NCBI GenBank assembly: GCA_017304475.1
Contig: JAFKKV010000011.1
Span: forward strand, 310,001-374,000
Direction of reading: 5' to 3'
DNA length: 64,000 nt
From: Hyphomicrobiales bacterium
GTDB lineage: Bacteria > Pseudomonadota > Alphaproteobacteria > Rhizobiales > Phreatobacteraceae
The notes beneath the pieces are model-generated. The model had not been told where the DNA came from, did not search any database, and saw only the letters and a program-made list of their open reading frames with translations. The position numbers and the translations under genes are program-made. Numbering within the stretch: the first letter of the stretch is position 1; each line of letters starts with the position of its first letter. Positions 23,646 to 33,559 of the stretch are shown piece after piece.

Positions 23646-24514
23646 TGCCGAGCTTGAAGGATCTGAGAAACCGCATCGCCTCGGTCAAGGCGACGCAGAA
23701 GATCACCAAGGCCATGCAGATGGTGGCCGCGGCGAAGCTGAAGCGTGCGCAGAACGCGGCCGAAGCGGCCCGCCCCTATGCCGAGAAGATGGAAGCGGTG
23801 CTCTCCAACCTCACCGGATCGGTGGCCGGCGCCGACGCGCCGCTGCTGCTGACCGGCACCGGCAAGTCGGACGTGCACCTGCTGCTCGTCTGCACGGCCG
23901 AGCGCGGCCTGTGCGGCGCCTTCAACTCGTCGATCGTGCGTCTCGCCCGTGAAAAGGCCCTGGCGCTGCAGGCGGAAGGCAAGACCGTCAAGTTCCTCTG
24001 CGTCGGCCGCAAGGGCTACGACCTGATCCGCCGCCAGTTCGAGAAGCAGATCGTCGGCTTCATCGAATTCCGCGCGATCAAGCAATTGTCCTACGCCCAG
24101 GCCGAGCAGGTCGGCCGCGAGCTGCTCAAGCTGTTCGAAGCCGGCGAGTTCGACGTCGCCACCCTGTTCTTCTCCAAGTTCAAATCGGTGATCTCGCAGA
24201 TCCCGACCGCCAGCCAGATCATCCCGGCCCAGGTGTCGGGCGATGCCGGCGGCGCCAAGACGCCCTACGAGTTCGAGCCGGGCGAGGGCGAGATCCTGGC
24301 CGACCTGCTGCCGCGCAACATCACGGTGCAGATCTTCAAGGCCATCCTGGAAAACGCCGCCTCCGAGCAGGGTGCCCGCATGTCCTCCATGGACAGCGCG
24401 ACCCGCAATGCCGGCGAAATGATCAAGAAGCAGACGCTCAAATACAACCGTGCGCGTCAGGCGATGATCACCAAGGAACTCATTGAAATCATCTCGGGCG
24501 CCGAGGCGCTCTGA
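23645..24514 (+). CDS. atpG: F1F0 ATP synthase subunit gamma
   Basis: A 289-residue central rotor shaft. The N-terminal coiled-coil helix begins [31 protein letters not shown] and the C-terminal helix contains [15 protein letters not shown]...[16 protein letters not shown], both signatures of the family. Its start shares one base with the stop of the PH-domain gene, so insertion of that gene has produced tight coupling rather than a loose gap. Confidence 0.97.
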   Translation: MPSLKDLRNRIASVKATQKITKAMQMVAAAKLKRAQNAAEAARPYAEKMEAVLSNLTGSVAGADAPLLLTGTGKSDVHLLLVCTAERGLCGAFNSSIVRLAREKALALQAEGKTVKFLCVGRKGYDLIRRQFEKQIVGFIEFRAIKQLSYAQAEQVGRELLKLFEAGEFDVATLFFSKFKSVISQIPTASQIIPAQVSGDAGGAKTPYEFEPGEGEILADLLPRNITVQIFKAILENAASEQGARMSSMDSATRNAGEMIKKQTLKYNRARQAMITKELIEIISGAEAL

Positions 24515-24526
24515 AGCCCCAATTAG

Positions 24527-25999
<1,473 letters not shown>

Positions 26000-26023
26000 T
26001 CAGGCGATTGAGGAACCGCGTTC

Positions 26024-26437
26024 ATGACGACCTTCACATTCGAACTGGTCAGCCCTGAGCGGCAGCTCTTCTCCGGCGCGGTCGAGCAGGTCGTCGTGCC
26101 GGGCTCGGACGGCGAATTCGGCGTGCTGGCCAACCACGCGCCCTTCGTCTCGTCGCTGCGCCCGGGCATCCTGACGATCCATGGCGACGGCCAGCCGAAG
26201 CGCCTCTATGTGCGCGGCGGCTTCGCCGAGGTCGCCGACGGCACGCTGACGGTGCTGGCCGAGACCGCGACCGCGGTCGAGGACCTGCGCGCCGACCAGA
26301 TCGACGCCGAGATCAAGGAAGCTCAGGAAGACCTGACCGACGCCAAGGACGACGCCGCGCGCGCCAAGGCGGCCGAGAAACTCGACCAGCTGAACAGCGT
26401 CAAGGCGGTGCTCGCCACGGCGAAGTCGACCCACTGA
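26024..26437 (+). CDS. atpC: F1F0 ATP synthase subunit epsilon
   Basis: A 137-residue subunit, beta-sandwich N-terminus (FELVSPERQLFSGAVEQVVVPGSDGEFGVLANHAP in short family blocks) plus a C-terminal helical part rich in Ala, Glu and Lys. It sits on gamma and can inhibit ATP hydrolysis. Last gene of the operon; a strong terminator follows. Confidence 0.95.
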   Translation: MTTFTFELVSPERQLFSGAVEQVVVPGSDGEFGVLANHAPFVSSLRPGILTIHGDGQPKRLYVRGGFAEVADGTLTVLAETATAVEDLRADQIDAEIKEAQEDLTDAKDDAARAKAAEKLDQLNSVKAVLATAKSTH

Positions 26438-26464
26438 TCGGCTGTCGAACCCGACAGATCCGGA

Positions 26465-26492
26465 AAAGGCCGCTCCTCGGAGCGGCCTTTTT
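26465..26492 (+). terminator. Intrinsic terminator of the atp operon
   Basis: A 12-bp perfect stem (AAAGGCCGCTCC with GGAGCGGCCTTT) with a tight loop runs into a T-rich tail (TTTTTCTTT). Because the stem starts with A residues it may also work for the convergent minus-strand gene. Confidence 0.93.
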
Positions 26493-26516
26493 CTTTGGGC
26501 GAAGAGCGGGACGATC

Positions 26517-27245
26517 TCAGCCGGGCAGGTCGCTCGCCTTGATCCGCTTGACGCCCGCCGCACTCATGTCGGCCCAGGCCTTGGCGAGCGAGCCGTTGAG
26601 GTCGATCGCCCGGCAGGCCTCCTCGACGACGAAGGTCTGCAGCCCGGCCTTGGCGGCATCCTGGGCGGTCGCGCTCACGCAGAAGTCGGTGGCGAGCCCG
26701 ACCACCACGGCGCGGCCGATGCCACGCTCCTTCAGGTAGCCGGCGAGCCCGGTCGTGGTCTTGCCGTCGGCCTCGACGAAGCCGGAATAGCTGTCGACCT
26801 CCTTGTGATAACCCTTGCGCAGGATCGTCTGGACCTGGGGCAGGTCGAGGTCTTCGTGGAATTCCGCGCCTTCGCTGTTCCAGACGCAGTGGTCCGGCCA
26901 CAGGACCTGCGGTCCATAGGGCATCTGGACGAGCTCGAAGGGTTACTTGCCCGGGTGGGCGGAGGCAAAAGACGAATGGCCCACAGGGTGCCAGTCCTGG
27001 GTCATCACGATATTCTGGAACCTTTGTCCCAGCGCATTGATCACGGGGACGACCTCGTCGCCCTTTTGCACGGCGAGCTTGCCGCCCGGACAGAAGTCGT
27101 TCTGCACATCGACGACGATGAGTACGGTCGCAGCGTCGATCACGGGCTTCTCCTGGGCTTTCGAAGGGAGCGCGGCGCCGACCGCCGTCAGAAGCGTCGC
27201 GCCGGCAAGGACGGTCCGGCGGTCGATCGCGAAGGGCCTGTCCAT
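26517..27245 (-). pseudogene. pncA: Nicotinamidase/isochorismatase-family gene (pncA-like) with one in-frame stop
   Basis: The reading frame encodes about 241 residues of a nicotinamidase but is cut by a TAA at 26945-26943. The first part (100 codons) has a Tat-type signal (IDRRTVLAGATLL, cleavage near SKA), the catalytic Asp in VIVVDVQNDFCPGG, and metal ligands in DWHPVGHSSFAS. The second part, in the same frame, begins PFELVQMPYGPQVLWPDHC and contains the catalytic Lys region (RKGYHKEVDSYSGF) and Cys in ATDFCVSATAQDA. The family usually has HPGKKPFE where this has HPGK-stop-PFE, so one base change (AAA to TAA) explains it. All catalytic residues remain, so the lesion looks recent, or is a sequencing error. 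The ATG has no clear ribosome site within the gap. Confidence 0.85.
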
Positions 27246-27386
27246 GATGGCCTCCCGGCATCGCCTGGTGAAGCCGGGCAGGCTAATCCTCTCGCGCGCG
27301 AGCGCGATGCGGAGGAACCCTTAGGCGAGATCGATTTCCTGAGAGTCACCGCGGCATGCCGCAGCGCCAGGGCGGCAGGGCGTTCC

Positions 27387-28145
27387 TCAGGACCGCTCGA
27401 TATCGACAAAGGGCAGGATGCCGCTGAACCGTCTCAGCGCGCTCTGCAGGATCGCGGCGATCTCGGGTATGCGGTCGCGGCAGCGGAACATCGGCCCGGC
27501 GACCACCAGCGACAGCCGCCGCGCCGGCAAGGGCAGCGGCACGGCGACGCCGGCGAGATCGGGGCTATAGTCGGCGAGGCTCTGGTGCCAGCCGCGCTCG
27601 GCGGAACGCCGCAGCTCGGCCTCGACCGCCTCGATGCTGGTCGGCGTGGTCGGCGAATATTGCTGGAACACGATCTTGCGATAGACCTGATCGCGCTCCT
27701 CGCGGGAATATTGCGCCAGGATCGCCCGCCCGGTCGAACTCGCATGGATCGGCAGCCGGTGGCCGACAGTCGCGAAATAGCGGATCGGCGAGGCCGATTC
27801 CTCGACATCGATGAAAACGGCGGAGATGCCGGCAGGCGCCCCGATGGCGGTCGTCTCGCCGGTCTCGGCGGCGACCTCGGCCATCAGGGTGTGGACCGCT
27901 TCCGGCAAGGGTTCGGCCGCCGCGATGGTCTGGGCGAGCGCCAGCCAGCGCGGGCTCGGATAATAGCGGCCGCGGCTCGCCGGCTCGTACAGAAAGCCCT
28001 TGTCGGTCAGGGTGCCCAGAAGGTTGAACGTGCTGGACCGCGGCCAGCCGAGCTCGTCGGCCATCTCGGACAGGGTCGCCGGCTTCTTTCGCTTGGCGAA
28101 ATATTCCAGGATTTCCAAGACATTGGCCGCTTGTCTGACGAACAT
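27387..28145 (-). CDS. IclR family transcriptional regulator
   Basis: A 252-residue regulator. The N-terminal winged helix is seen in NVLEILEYFAKRKKPATLSEMADELGWPRSSTFNLLGTLTDKGFL (about residues 8-52, given here in family pattern), followed by the effector domain with SSTGRAILA and a final GVAVPLPLPARRLSLVVAGP. It lies 44 bp after the CitE-type lyase gene in the same direction and is probably the last gene of that operon. IclR proteins commonly sense small carboxylic acids and control neighbouring catabolic genes, so it is the leading candidate regulator of both divergent arms. Confidence 0.88.
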   Translation of the reverse strand: MFVRQAANVLEILEYFAKRKKPATLSEMADELGWPRSSTFNLLGTLTDKGFLYEPASRGRYYPSPRWLALAQTIAAAEPLPEAVHTLMAEVAAETGETTAIGAPAGISAVFIDVEESASPIRYFATVGHRLPIHASSTGRAILAQYSREERDQVYRKIVFQQYSPTTPTSIEAVEAELRRSAERGWHQSLADYSPDLAGVAVPLPLPARRLSLVVAGPMFRCRDRIPEIAAILQSALRRFSGILPFVDIERS

Positions 28146-28189
28146 GGCAGTCTCAGCCCTTCACGATGACGCGGAAACGGCCGACGGCA

Positions 28190-29050
28190 TCATTGCCCCC
28201 GTTCCGACGACACGAGCCGCTCGGCAGCGCGCAAATGCGGCCTGTCTATCATCTTTCCGTCGATTCTGAGTACCCCGGTGCCTGGCGCGGCGGCAAAGGC
28301 CGCGATGATCCGCTTCGCCCAGGCAAGCTCGGCCGGGCCCGGCGAGAAGGCCGCGTTGACCGCGTCGACATGGGTGGGATGGATCACCGCCTTGGCGAGG
28401 AAACCGTCGCGCCGGGCGATGCGGGCCTCGGCCTCCACCCGCGCGATGTCGCCGATATCGGTCGAGACCGTGTCGATCGCGACGGTGCCGGCCGCGGCCG
28501 CCGCCATCAGGCAGAGGTTGCGGGCCATCTGGAACGGTGGGTGATAGCCGCCCGCGTCGCCGTTCTCGGTCGCACCGACCGAGGCGGCGAGATCCTCGGC
28601 GCCCCACATCAGGCCGGCGAGCCGAGAAAAGCCCTCGCGATAGGAACCGAGGCCGAACAGCGACGCCGCCGTCTCGGTGACGATGCCGAGGATGCGGGTG
28701 GCGCCATCGGCGTGACCGGAGGCCGCCTCGAAGGCGTCGAGATAATGCGAGAGGCGCCTGACGTCGTCGCCGGAAGCGCATTTCGGCAGCACGATGCCGT
28801 CGGGCCGCGCCGGCATCACGGAGGCGAGATCGGCAAGCGTCAGGCCGGTGTCGAGCGCATTGACGCGCACATAGAGCTGCTGGCGATCGCGATCGGCCTC
28901 CAGCATGGTGCGGGCGATGCCGCGCGCGGCCTCCTTGCCGTCGAGGCCGACGGAATCCTCGAGGTCGATGATCAGCGCGTCGGCGGTGCCCTGGCGCGCC
29001 CGCGCGAATTTGCGCGCACTGTCGCCGGGAACGAAGAGCAGCGAGCGCAT
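28190..29050 (-). CDS. CitE/HpcH-HpaI family acyl-CoA lyase (citramalyl/malyl-CoA lyase-like)
   Basis: A 286-residue TIM-barrel enzyme of the CitE-like family. RSLLFVPGDSARKFARA opens the domain; ALIIDLEDSV carries an acidic residue and Arg near the active site; IVTETAASLFGL and WGAEDLAASVGA supply the Glu and Asp that bind Mg. Stand-alone CitE-like enzymes cleave 3-hydroxyacyl-CoA esters such as malyl-, citramalyl- or beta-hydroxymethylglutaryl-type substrates to acetyl- or propionyl-CoA and a 2-oxo acid. No citrate lyase alpha or gamma genes are present. The ATG overlaps the MaoC stop by one base (TGATG), so hydratase and lyase are coupled. Confidence 0.88.
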   Translation of the reverse strand: MRSLLFVPGDSARKFARARQGTADALIIDLEDSVGLDGKEAARGIARTMLEADRDRQQLYVRVNALDTGLTLADLASVMPARPDGIVLPKCASGDDVRRLSHYLDAFEAASGHADGATRILGIVTETAASLFGLGSYREGFSRLAGLMWGAEDLAASVGATENGDAGGYHPPFQMARNLCLMAAAAAGTVAIDTVSTDIGDIARVEAEARIARRDGFLAKAVIHPTHVDAVNAAFSPGPAELAWAKRIIAAFAAAPGTGVLRIDGKMIDRPHLRAAERLVSSERGQ

Positions 29051-29508
29051 CAGGCGGCCGCCTTCCGGCGGTGCATCATGGCCATGCGCCGGCAGCTCGC
29101 GACGATCTCGTTCTTCTGATTGGTGCAGGTGTGCTCGAACTCGACGAGGCCGACATCCGGCCGCGATCGGCTCGGCCGCGTCGACAGCACCTTGGTGTGG
29201 GCCTTCAGCGTGTCGCCGTGGAAGACGGGGCGCGGAAAATTGACGTCGCTCATGCCGAGATTGGCGACCGTCGTGCCGAGCGTCAGGTCATGGACGGTCA
29301 TGCCGACCATGATGCCGAGGGTGAACAGCGAGTTGAAGATCCGCTCGCCGAATTCGGTCTTGGCCGAGAAATGGGCGTCGATATGCAGGGGCTGCGGGTT
29401 CATCGACAAAAGGCTGAACAGGGTATTGTCCATCTCGGTGACGGTACGGGTCAGCGCGTGATCGAAGGTCGCGCCCACCTCGAACTGCTCGAAGTAAAGT
29501 CCGGCCAT
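29050..29508 (-). CDS. MaoC-like hotdog acyl-CoA hydratase (mesaconyl/itaconyl-CoA hydratase-like)
   Basis: A 152-residue hydratase with the hotdog fold. The active-site region reads SMNPQPLHIDAHFSA (about residues 34-48): His is kept, but the Asp of the classical GDxNPxH motif is absent, as I recall for the branch annotated as itaconyl- or mesaconyl-CoA hydratases. FNSLFTLGIMVGM and FPRPVFHGDTLKAHTKVL follow the family pattern. A GGGAG site lies 7 nt before the ATG, within the end of the racemase gene. Paired with the CitE-type lyase, a hydration followed by retro-aldol cleavage is the likely chemistry. Confidence 0.88.
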   Translation of the reverse strand: MAGLYFEQFEVGATFDHALTRTVTEMDNTLFSLLSMNPQPLHIDAHFSAKTEFGERIFNSLFTLGIMVGMTVHDLTLGTTVANLGMSDVNFPRPVFHGDTLKAHTKVLSTRPSRSRPDVGLVEFEHTCTNQKNEIVASCRRMAMMHRRKAAA

Positions 29509-29509
29509 C

Positions 29510-30712
29510 TCATGTCTCCCTTTGCGGTGCTGTGTCGGCGGTCGTCGGGGTGGCCTCGCGGACCACGCCCGACCCCACCAGGCTGTCGATGCGATCAGGG
29601 GCGATGCCCCAGCGCGTAAGTGCTGCGCGGCTGCTCTGGCCGGGCGCCTCGGGTGGTGTCGGCAGCGGCGCCGGGGTGCGCGCGAAACGCGGCGCGGGCG
29701 CCGGCTGGCCGATGCCGCCGACGCTGACGAATGTGTCGCGGGCGCGGTTATGCGGATGGGCCTCGGCTTCCGCCATGGACAGGACCGGCGCGAAACAGGC
29801 GTCCGTCCCCTCGAGCAGCGCGCACCATGCGTCGCGGCTCCTCGTCTTGAAGGTCTCGGCGAGCCGTTGCCGTGCCGCCGGCCAGTGGCCGGGATCGGTC
29901 ACATCAGGGAAGGTCGCCGGGTCGAGGCCGATGCGCCGGAGCAATTCGGCGCGGAATTTCGGCTCGATCGGCGCGATCGATATCCAGCCGCCATCGGCGC
30001 ATTGATAGACGTCGTAATGCGGCGCGCCCGAATCGAGCAGGTTGCCGCCGCGCGGCGCGCCGTGCAGGCCGGCCGCGGCCAGGCCGTAGAGGCTGGTCAT
30101 CAGGGTCGCCGCGCCGTCGCTGACCGCGGCGTCGACCACCTGGCCCCGGCCGGAGCGGCGCGCTTCCAGCAGCGCCGCGACCACGCCGAAGGCGAGCATC
30201 ATCGCGCCCCCGCCGAAATCGCCGACCAGGTTGAGCGGCGGCGTCGGCGGCGCGCCCGCCCGTCCGACCGCGCCGAGCACGCCGGCGATCGCGATATAGT
30301 TGAGGTCGTGGCCGGCGGCGGCGGCAAGCGGCCCGCTCTGGCCCCAGCCGCTCAGCCGGCCATAGACCAGGCGCGGATTGCCGGCAAAACATGTCTCAGG
30401 CCCAAGGCCCAGCCGTTCCATCGTGCCGGGGCGGAACCCCTCGATCAGGGCGTCGGCACCGGCGATCAGGTCGAGCACGCAGGCCATTCCTGCCCGGCTC
30501 TTCAGATCAATCGCCACCGACGAGCGGCCGCGATTGGTGAAGTCGTAGCGCGTGGGCCTCGCGATCCCGAGGCCGCTCGGTTCCGGCCGGTCGATGCGAA
30601 TGACGTCGGCACCATGGTCGGCCAGCATCATGGCGCACATCGGCAAGGGACCGATGCCGGCGAATTCGACTATCTTCAGGCCCGCGAGCGGGCCGCCCCG
30701 TCCATCAGTCAC
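29510..30712 (-). CDS. CaiB/BaiF family alpha-methylacyl-CoA racemase-like protein
   Basis: A 400-residue class III CoA-transferase-fold protein. The catalytic pair of alpha-methylacyl-CoA racemase is recognisable: His in [15 protein letters not shown] and Asp in [16 protein letters not shown], with the same spacing as human AMACR (His126/Asp156), rather than the single Asp of true CoA-transferases. GTG is the start, with GGAGGAG 7 nt upstream. It would epimerise a 2-methylacyl-CoA. The last 30 residues are low-complexity. Operon position between the acyl-CoA dehydrogenase and the MaoC gene suggests it presents the right stereoisomer to the dehydrogenase. Confidence 0.85.
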   Translation of the reverse strand: MTDGRGGPLAGLKIVEFAGIGPLPMCAMMLADHGADVIRIDRPEPSGLGIARPTRYDFTNRGRSSVAIDLKSRAGMACVLDLIAGADALIEGFRPGTMERLGLGPETCFAGNPRLVYGRLSGWGQSGPLAAAAGHDLNYIAIAGVLGAVGRAGAPPTPPLNLVGDFGGGAMMLAFGVVAALLEARRSGRGQVVDAAVSDGAATLMTSLYGLAAAGLHGAPRGGNLLDSGAPHYDVYQCADGGWISIAPIEPKFRAELLRRIGLDPATFPDVTDPGHWPAARQRLAETFKTRSRDAWCALLEGTDACFAPVLSMAEAEAHPHNRARDTFVSVGGIGQPAPAPRFARTPAPLPTPPEAPGQSSRAALTRWGIAPDRIDSLVGSGVVREATPTTADTAPQRET

Positions 30713-30760
30713 GGCGGATCTCCTCCGGTGCGGGCGGCGGTGACGCCGCCCGGTCTCATG

Positions 30761-31927
30761 TCAGTAGGATTTCGGCAGGCCGAGAACCCGCTCGGCGATG
30801 AAGCTCAGCACGAGCTGCGGGCTGATCGGCGCGATACGCGGGATCATCACCTCGCGCAGATAGCGCTCGACATGAAACTCCTTGGCGTAACCGAAACCGC
30901 CATGGGTCATGATCGCCTGCTGGCAGGCATCGAATCCTGCTTCGCCGGCAAGGTATTTCGCCGCATTGGCCGAGGCGCCGCAGGGCTGCCCGGTGTCATA
31001 TTCCCAGGCCGCCTTCATGATCATCAGGCGGGCCGCCTCCAGCTCCATCCAGTTCTTGGCGAGCGGGTGCTGGATCGCCTGGTTCTGGCCGATCGGCCGG
31101 TTGAAGACGATGCGCTCCTTGGCATAGGCGGTCGCCCGCTCCAGAGCGAGGCGGCCCAGGCCCACCGCCTCGGCGGCGATCAGGATGCGCTCGGGGTTCA
31201 TGCCGTGCAGGATATATTCGAAGCCGCGGCCTTCCTCGCCGATGCGGTCCTCGACCGGCACTTCCAGCCCCTCGATGAACAGCTCGTTGGAATCGATGGC
31301 CTTACGGCCCATCTTGTCGATCTCATGCACCCTGATCTTCGACCGGTCGAAGGTCGTGCAGAACAGCGACAGGCCAAGCGTCGGCTTGGTCACTTCGTCG
31401 AGCGGCGTGGTGCGGGCGAGCAGCAGCATGCGGTCGGCGACCTGGGCGGTCGAGATCCAGACTTTCTGGCCGTCGACGACATAGCGGTCGCCCTTGCGCA
31501 CCGCGCGGGTCTTGAGCTGGGTGGTGTTGAGGCCGGTATTCGGCTCGGTCACCGCGAAACAGGTCTTTTCCTTGCCCTGCACCATGGGCGGCAGGATGCG
31601 CCGCTTCTGCTCCTCGGTGCCGAACACCACCACCGGGTTCAGGCCGAAGACGTTGATGTGCACGGCGGAGGCGCCGGACATGCCGGCGCCCGATTCGGCG
31701 ATGGCCTGCATCATGACAGCGGCCTCGGCGATGCCCAGGCCCGAGCCGCCATAGGCTTCGGGAATGCAGATGCCGAGCCAGCCGTCGGCCGCCAGCGCCT
31801 GGAAGAAGTCGTTGGGGAAGCCGCCCTGCTTGTCGAGCTTCAGCCAGTAGTCGTCGTTGAACCGGGAGCAGATGCCGGCGACCGCATCGCGAATCGCCTG
31901 CTGCTCGCGCGAGAGCGCGAAATCCAT
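30761..31927 (-). CDS. Acyl-CoA dehydrogenase family protein (unusual catalytic base position)
   Basis: A 388-residue flavoenzyme. PEAYGGSGLG, FAVTEPNTGLNTTQLKT and VDGQKVWISTAQVADRM form the expected substrate and FAD contacts. The C-terminal block after HGGFGYAKEFHVERYLRE is RIAPISPQL, so the YEGTS glutamate of medium-chain enzymes is missing; GMNPERILIAAEAVG offers a Glu at the place used by isovaleryl-CoA dehydrogenase. The ATG follows a GGAGA/GGGGA-poor leader 29 bp after the CoA-transferase gene. Likely oxidises the CoA ester made by that enzyme; a methylsuccinyl-CoA- or isovaleryl-like substrate fits the neighbours but is inference. Confidence 0.9.
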   Translation of the reverse strand: MDFALSREQQAIRDAVAGICSRFNDDYWLKLDKQGGFPNDFFQALAADGWLGICIPEAYGGSGLGIAEAAVMMQAIAESGAGMSGASAVHINVFGLNPVVVFGTEEQKRRILPPMVQGKEKTCFAVTEPNTGLNTTQLKTRAVRKGDRYVVDGQKVWISTAQVADRMLLLARTTPLDEVTKPTLGLSLFCTTFDRSKIRVHEIDKMGRKAIDSNELFIEGLEVPVEDRIGEEGRGFEYILHGMNPERILIAAEAVGLGRLALERATAYAKERIVFNRPIGQNQAIQHPLAKNWMELEAARLMIMKAAWEYDTGQPCGASANAAKYLAGEAGFDACQQAIMTHGGFGYAKEFHVERYLREVMIPRIAPISPQLVLSFIAERVLGLPKSY

Positions 31928-31956
31928 CGGGGAAATCTCCGTTTGGTCCTGGCCCG

Positions 31957-33189
31957 TCAGGTCTTGGGGCAGGTCTTGGGGAATGAAACAGGGGCTGGCG
32001 TCGTGACGACGCCGTCGGCGATCATCCGGGCGATGGTCGCTTCGTCGTAACCGGCCTCGGCGAGGATCTCGGCGCCGTGCTCGCCCTGGCGCGGGGCGAG
32101 GCTGCGGATCTCCGCCGGCGTCTCCGACCATTGCGCGGGCATCCGCATGGAGCGCACGCGGCCCTCGGTCGGATGATCGATCATCTGGAAGAAGTCGGTG
32201 GCGACGAGATGGGGGTCGCCGAGCACGCTCTCGAAGTCGTGCATCGGCATGGCCGGCACGTCGGCGCGCTTCAGCAGCGCGAGCCATTCCGCCGTCGTCC
32301 GGGTCTCGAACAGCTGGGCCAGCTCGCCATAGACGAAATCGATATGGGTCATCCGGTTGGCGAAGCCGGCGAAGCGCGGGTCGCGCTCCGGCAGGTCCGA
32401 CATGCCGATCTCGGCCAGGAAGTTCTTCCAGTGCTTGTCGTTATAGACCAGCGCGCAGACATAGCCGTCGCGCGTCTTGTAGGGGCGGCGCTGCGGCGAG
32501 AGCTGGCGCGAATAGCCGCCCCGGTCGAGCGGCGGATCGAAGGTCAGCCCGCCCAGATGATCGCCCAGCACGAAGCCGACCATGGTCTCGAACATGGGGA
32601 TGTCGACCTTCTGGCCGCGCCCGCTGCGCTCGCGATGCACCAGCGTCGCGCAGATGGCACCGACCGCCGTCAGGCCGACAATGCGGTCGGCCATGGCGCT
32701 CGGCACATAGCGCGGCGTACCGTCGCCCGAGAGCGCGATCAGCGAGGACATGGTCGAGCCGCCCTGGATCAGATCGTCATAGGCGGGGTCGTCGGCATAG
32801 GGGCCGTCCTGGCCGAAACCGAAGACGCCGGCATAGACGATGCGCGGATTGACCGCCGCGACCGAGTCGTAGTCGAGCCCCAGCCGGGCCATCGCCTTGG
32901 GGCGGACATTGTACATCAGCACGTCGGCGCCGCTGATCAGGCGCTTCAGGGCTTCCAGCCCTTCGGGATGTTTCAGGTCGAGGCAGACGCTGCGCTTGTT
33001 CCTGTTGGCATTGAGATAGATCGGTCCCATGCCCGGATTGCGCGACGGGCCGATCTGGCGCGTGACGTCGCCTTCCGGCGCCTCGACCTTGATCACGTCG
33101 GCGCCCATGTCCGCCAGCATCTGGCTGGCATAGGGGCCCATCAGGACCGAGGTCATGTCGACGATCTTCAGCCCGGCGATCGGACCCAT
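31957..33189 (-). CDS. CaiB/BaiF family CoA-transferase
   Basis: A protein of about 410 residues of the class III CoA-transferase family. IVDMTSVLMGPYASQMLADMGADVIKVE (in family pattern) opens the protein, the catalytic Asp lies in AYDDLIQGGSTM, and GRGQKVDIPMFE is conserved. It should move CoA between an acyl-CoA donor and a free acid, activating the pathway substrate without ATP; no acyl-CoA ligase gene is nearby. The ATG chosen has GGGAAG at 7 nt; another ATG is two codons earlier and one 19 codons earlier. First gene of the minus-strand arm. Confidence 0.88.
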   Translation of the reverse strand: MGPIAGLKIVDMTSVLMGPYASQMLADMGADVIKVEAPEGDVTRQIGPSRNPGMGPIYLNANRNKRSVCLDLKHPEGLEALKRLISGADVLMYNVRPKAMARLGLDYDSVAAVNPRIVYAGVFGFGQDGPYADDPAYDDLIQGGSTMSSLIALSGDGTPRYVPSAMADRIVGLTAVGAICATLVHRERSGRGQKVDIPMFETMVGFVLGDHLGGLTFDPPLDRGGYSRQLSPQRRPYKTRDGYVCALVYNDKHWKNFLAEIGMSDLPERDPRFAGFANRMTHIDFVYGELAQLFETRTTAEWLALLKRADVPAMPMHDFESVLGDPHLVATDFFQMIDHPTEGRVRSMRMPAQWSETPAEIRSLAPRQGEHGAEILAEAGYDEATIARMIADGVVTTPAPVSFPKTCPKT

Positions 33190-33559
33190 TCGCATTCTTC
33201 CCGTGTTGAGACGGCGTGATCGGGTCGATCCCGACATCGTCGCCATGGGCTTAAGTCAATTCACATTGGCAATCAACATTGTCCATGATCATGAATAATT
33301 GAGCCATATCTCGGACCATCCTCCGTTCGGATGATGGTCGAGACCTGCGCCGCCGACGCGTGCACTGCGGTATCGCATTGAGCAATAAAGCCAATGGTGT
33401 GTTGGCAGCGCACATAAGCCGGATCGGGCGGCGGCGTCTGCGGCCGGCGCGTGCGAGCAATGCGTTGACAGGGTTATGCAGGTATGGGCATCAATAATTC
33501 CAGTATGTGAATTATTGATGCCGCCCGTTGGGCGCGGCAGTGCATGATCGGGGGCGGCC
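33190..33559. other. Divergent regulatory region between the two arms of the catabolic island
   Basis: 370 bp with no gene, more AT-rich than its surroundings. It contains CATGATCATG (33284-33293, perfect palindrome), GAATAATTGA (33293-33302), a TTGACA (33465-33470) and the long inverted repeat at 33487-33522. The half-site TCAATAATTC of the long repeat is nearly repeated, in opposite sense, at 33293-33302. These are probably operators for the two divergent promoters; I cannot place the -10 boxes with confidence. Confidence 0.6.
33487..33522. promoter_or_regulatory. 14-bp perfect inverted repeat, likely operator
   Basis: GGCATCAATAATTC (33487-33500) and GAATTATTGATGCC (33509-33522) are perfect reverse complements with an 8-bp centre, CAGTATGT. 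The repeat lies 37 bp before the aldehyde dehydrogenase GTG and just downstream of TTGACA. It lacks a T-tail, so an operator is more likely than a terminator. Confidence 0.65.

Noticed and set aside
26924..26943. Reading the nicotinamidase as two separate small genes
   Set aside because: Each half lacks part of the active site, the two are in the same frame, and a single base change at the stop restores the family sequence.
27351..27362. GCGGCATGCCGC palindrome between the IclR and nicotinamidase genes
   Set aside because: A 12-bp GC palindrome with no promoter, T-run or repeat around it is likely to arise by chance in this composition.
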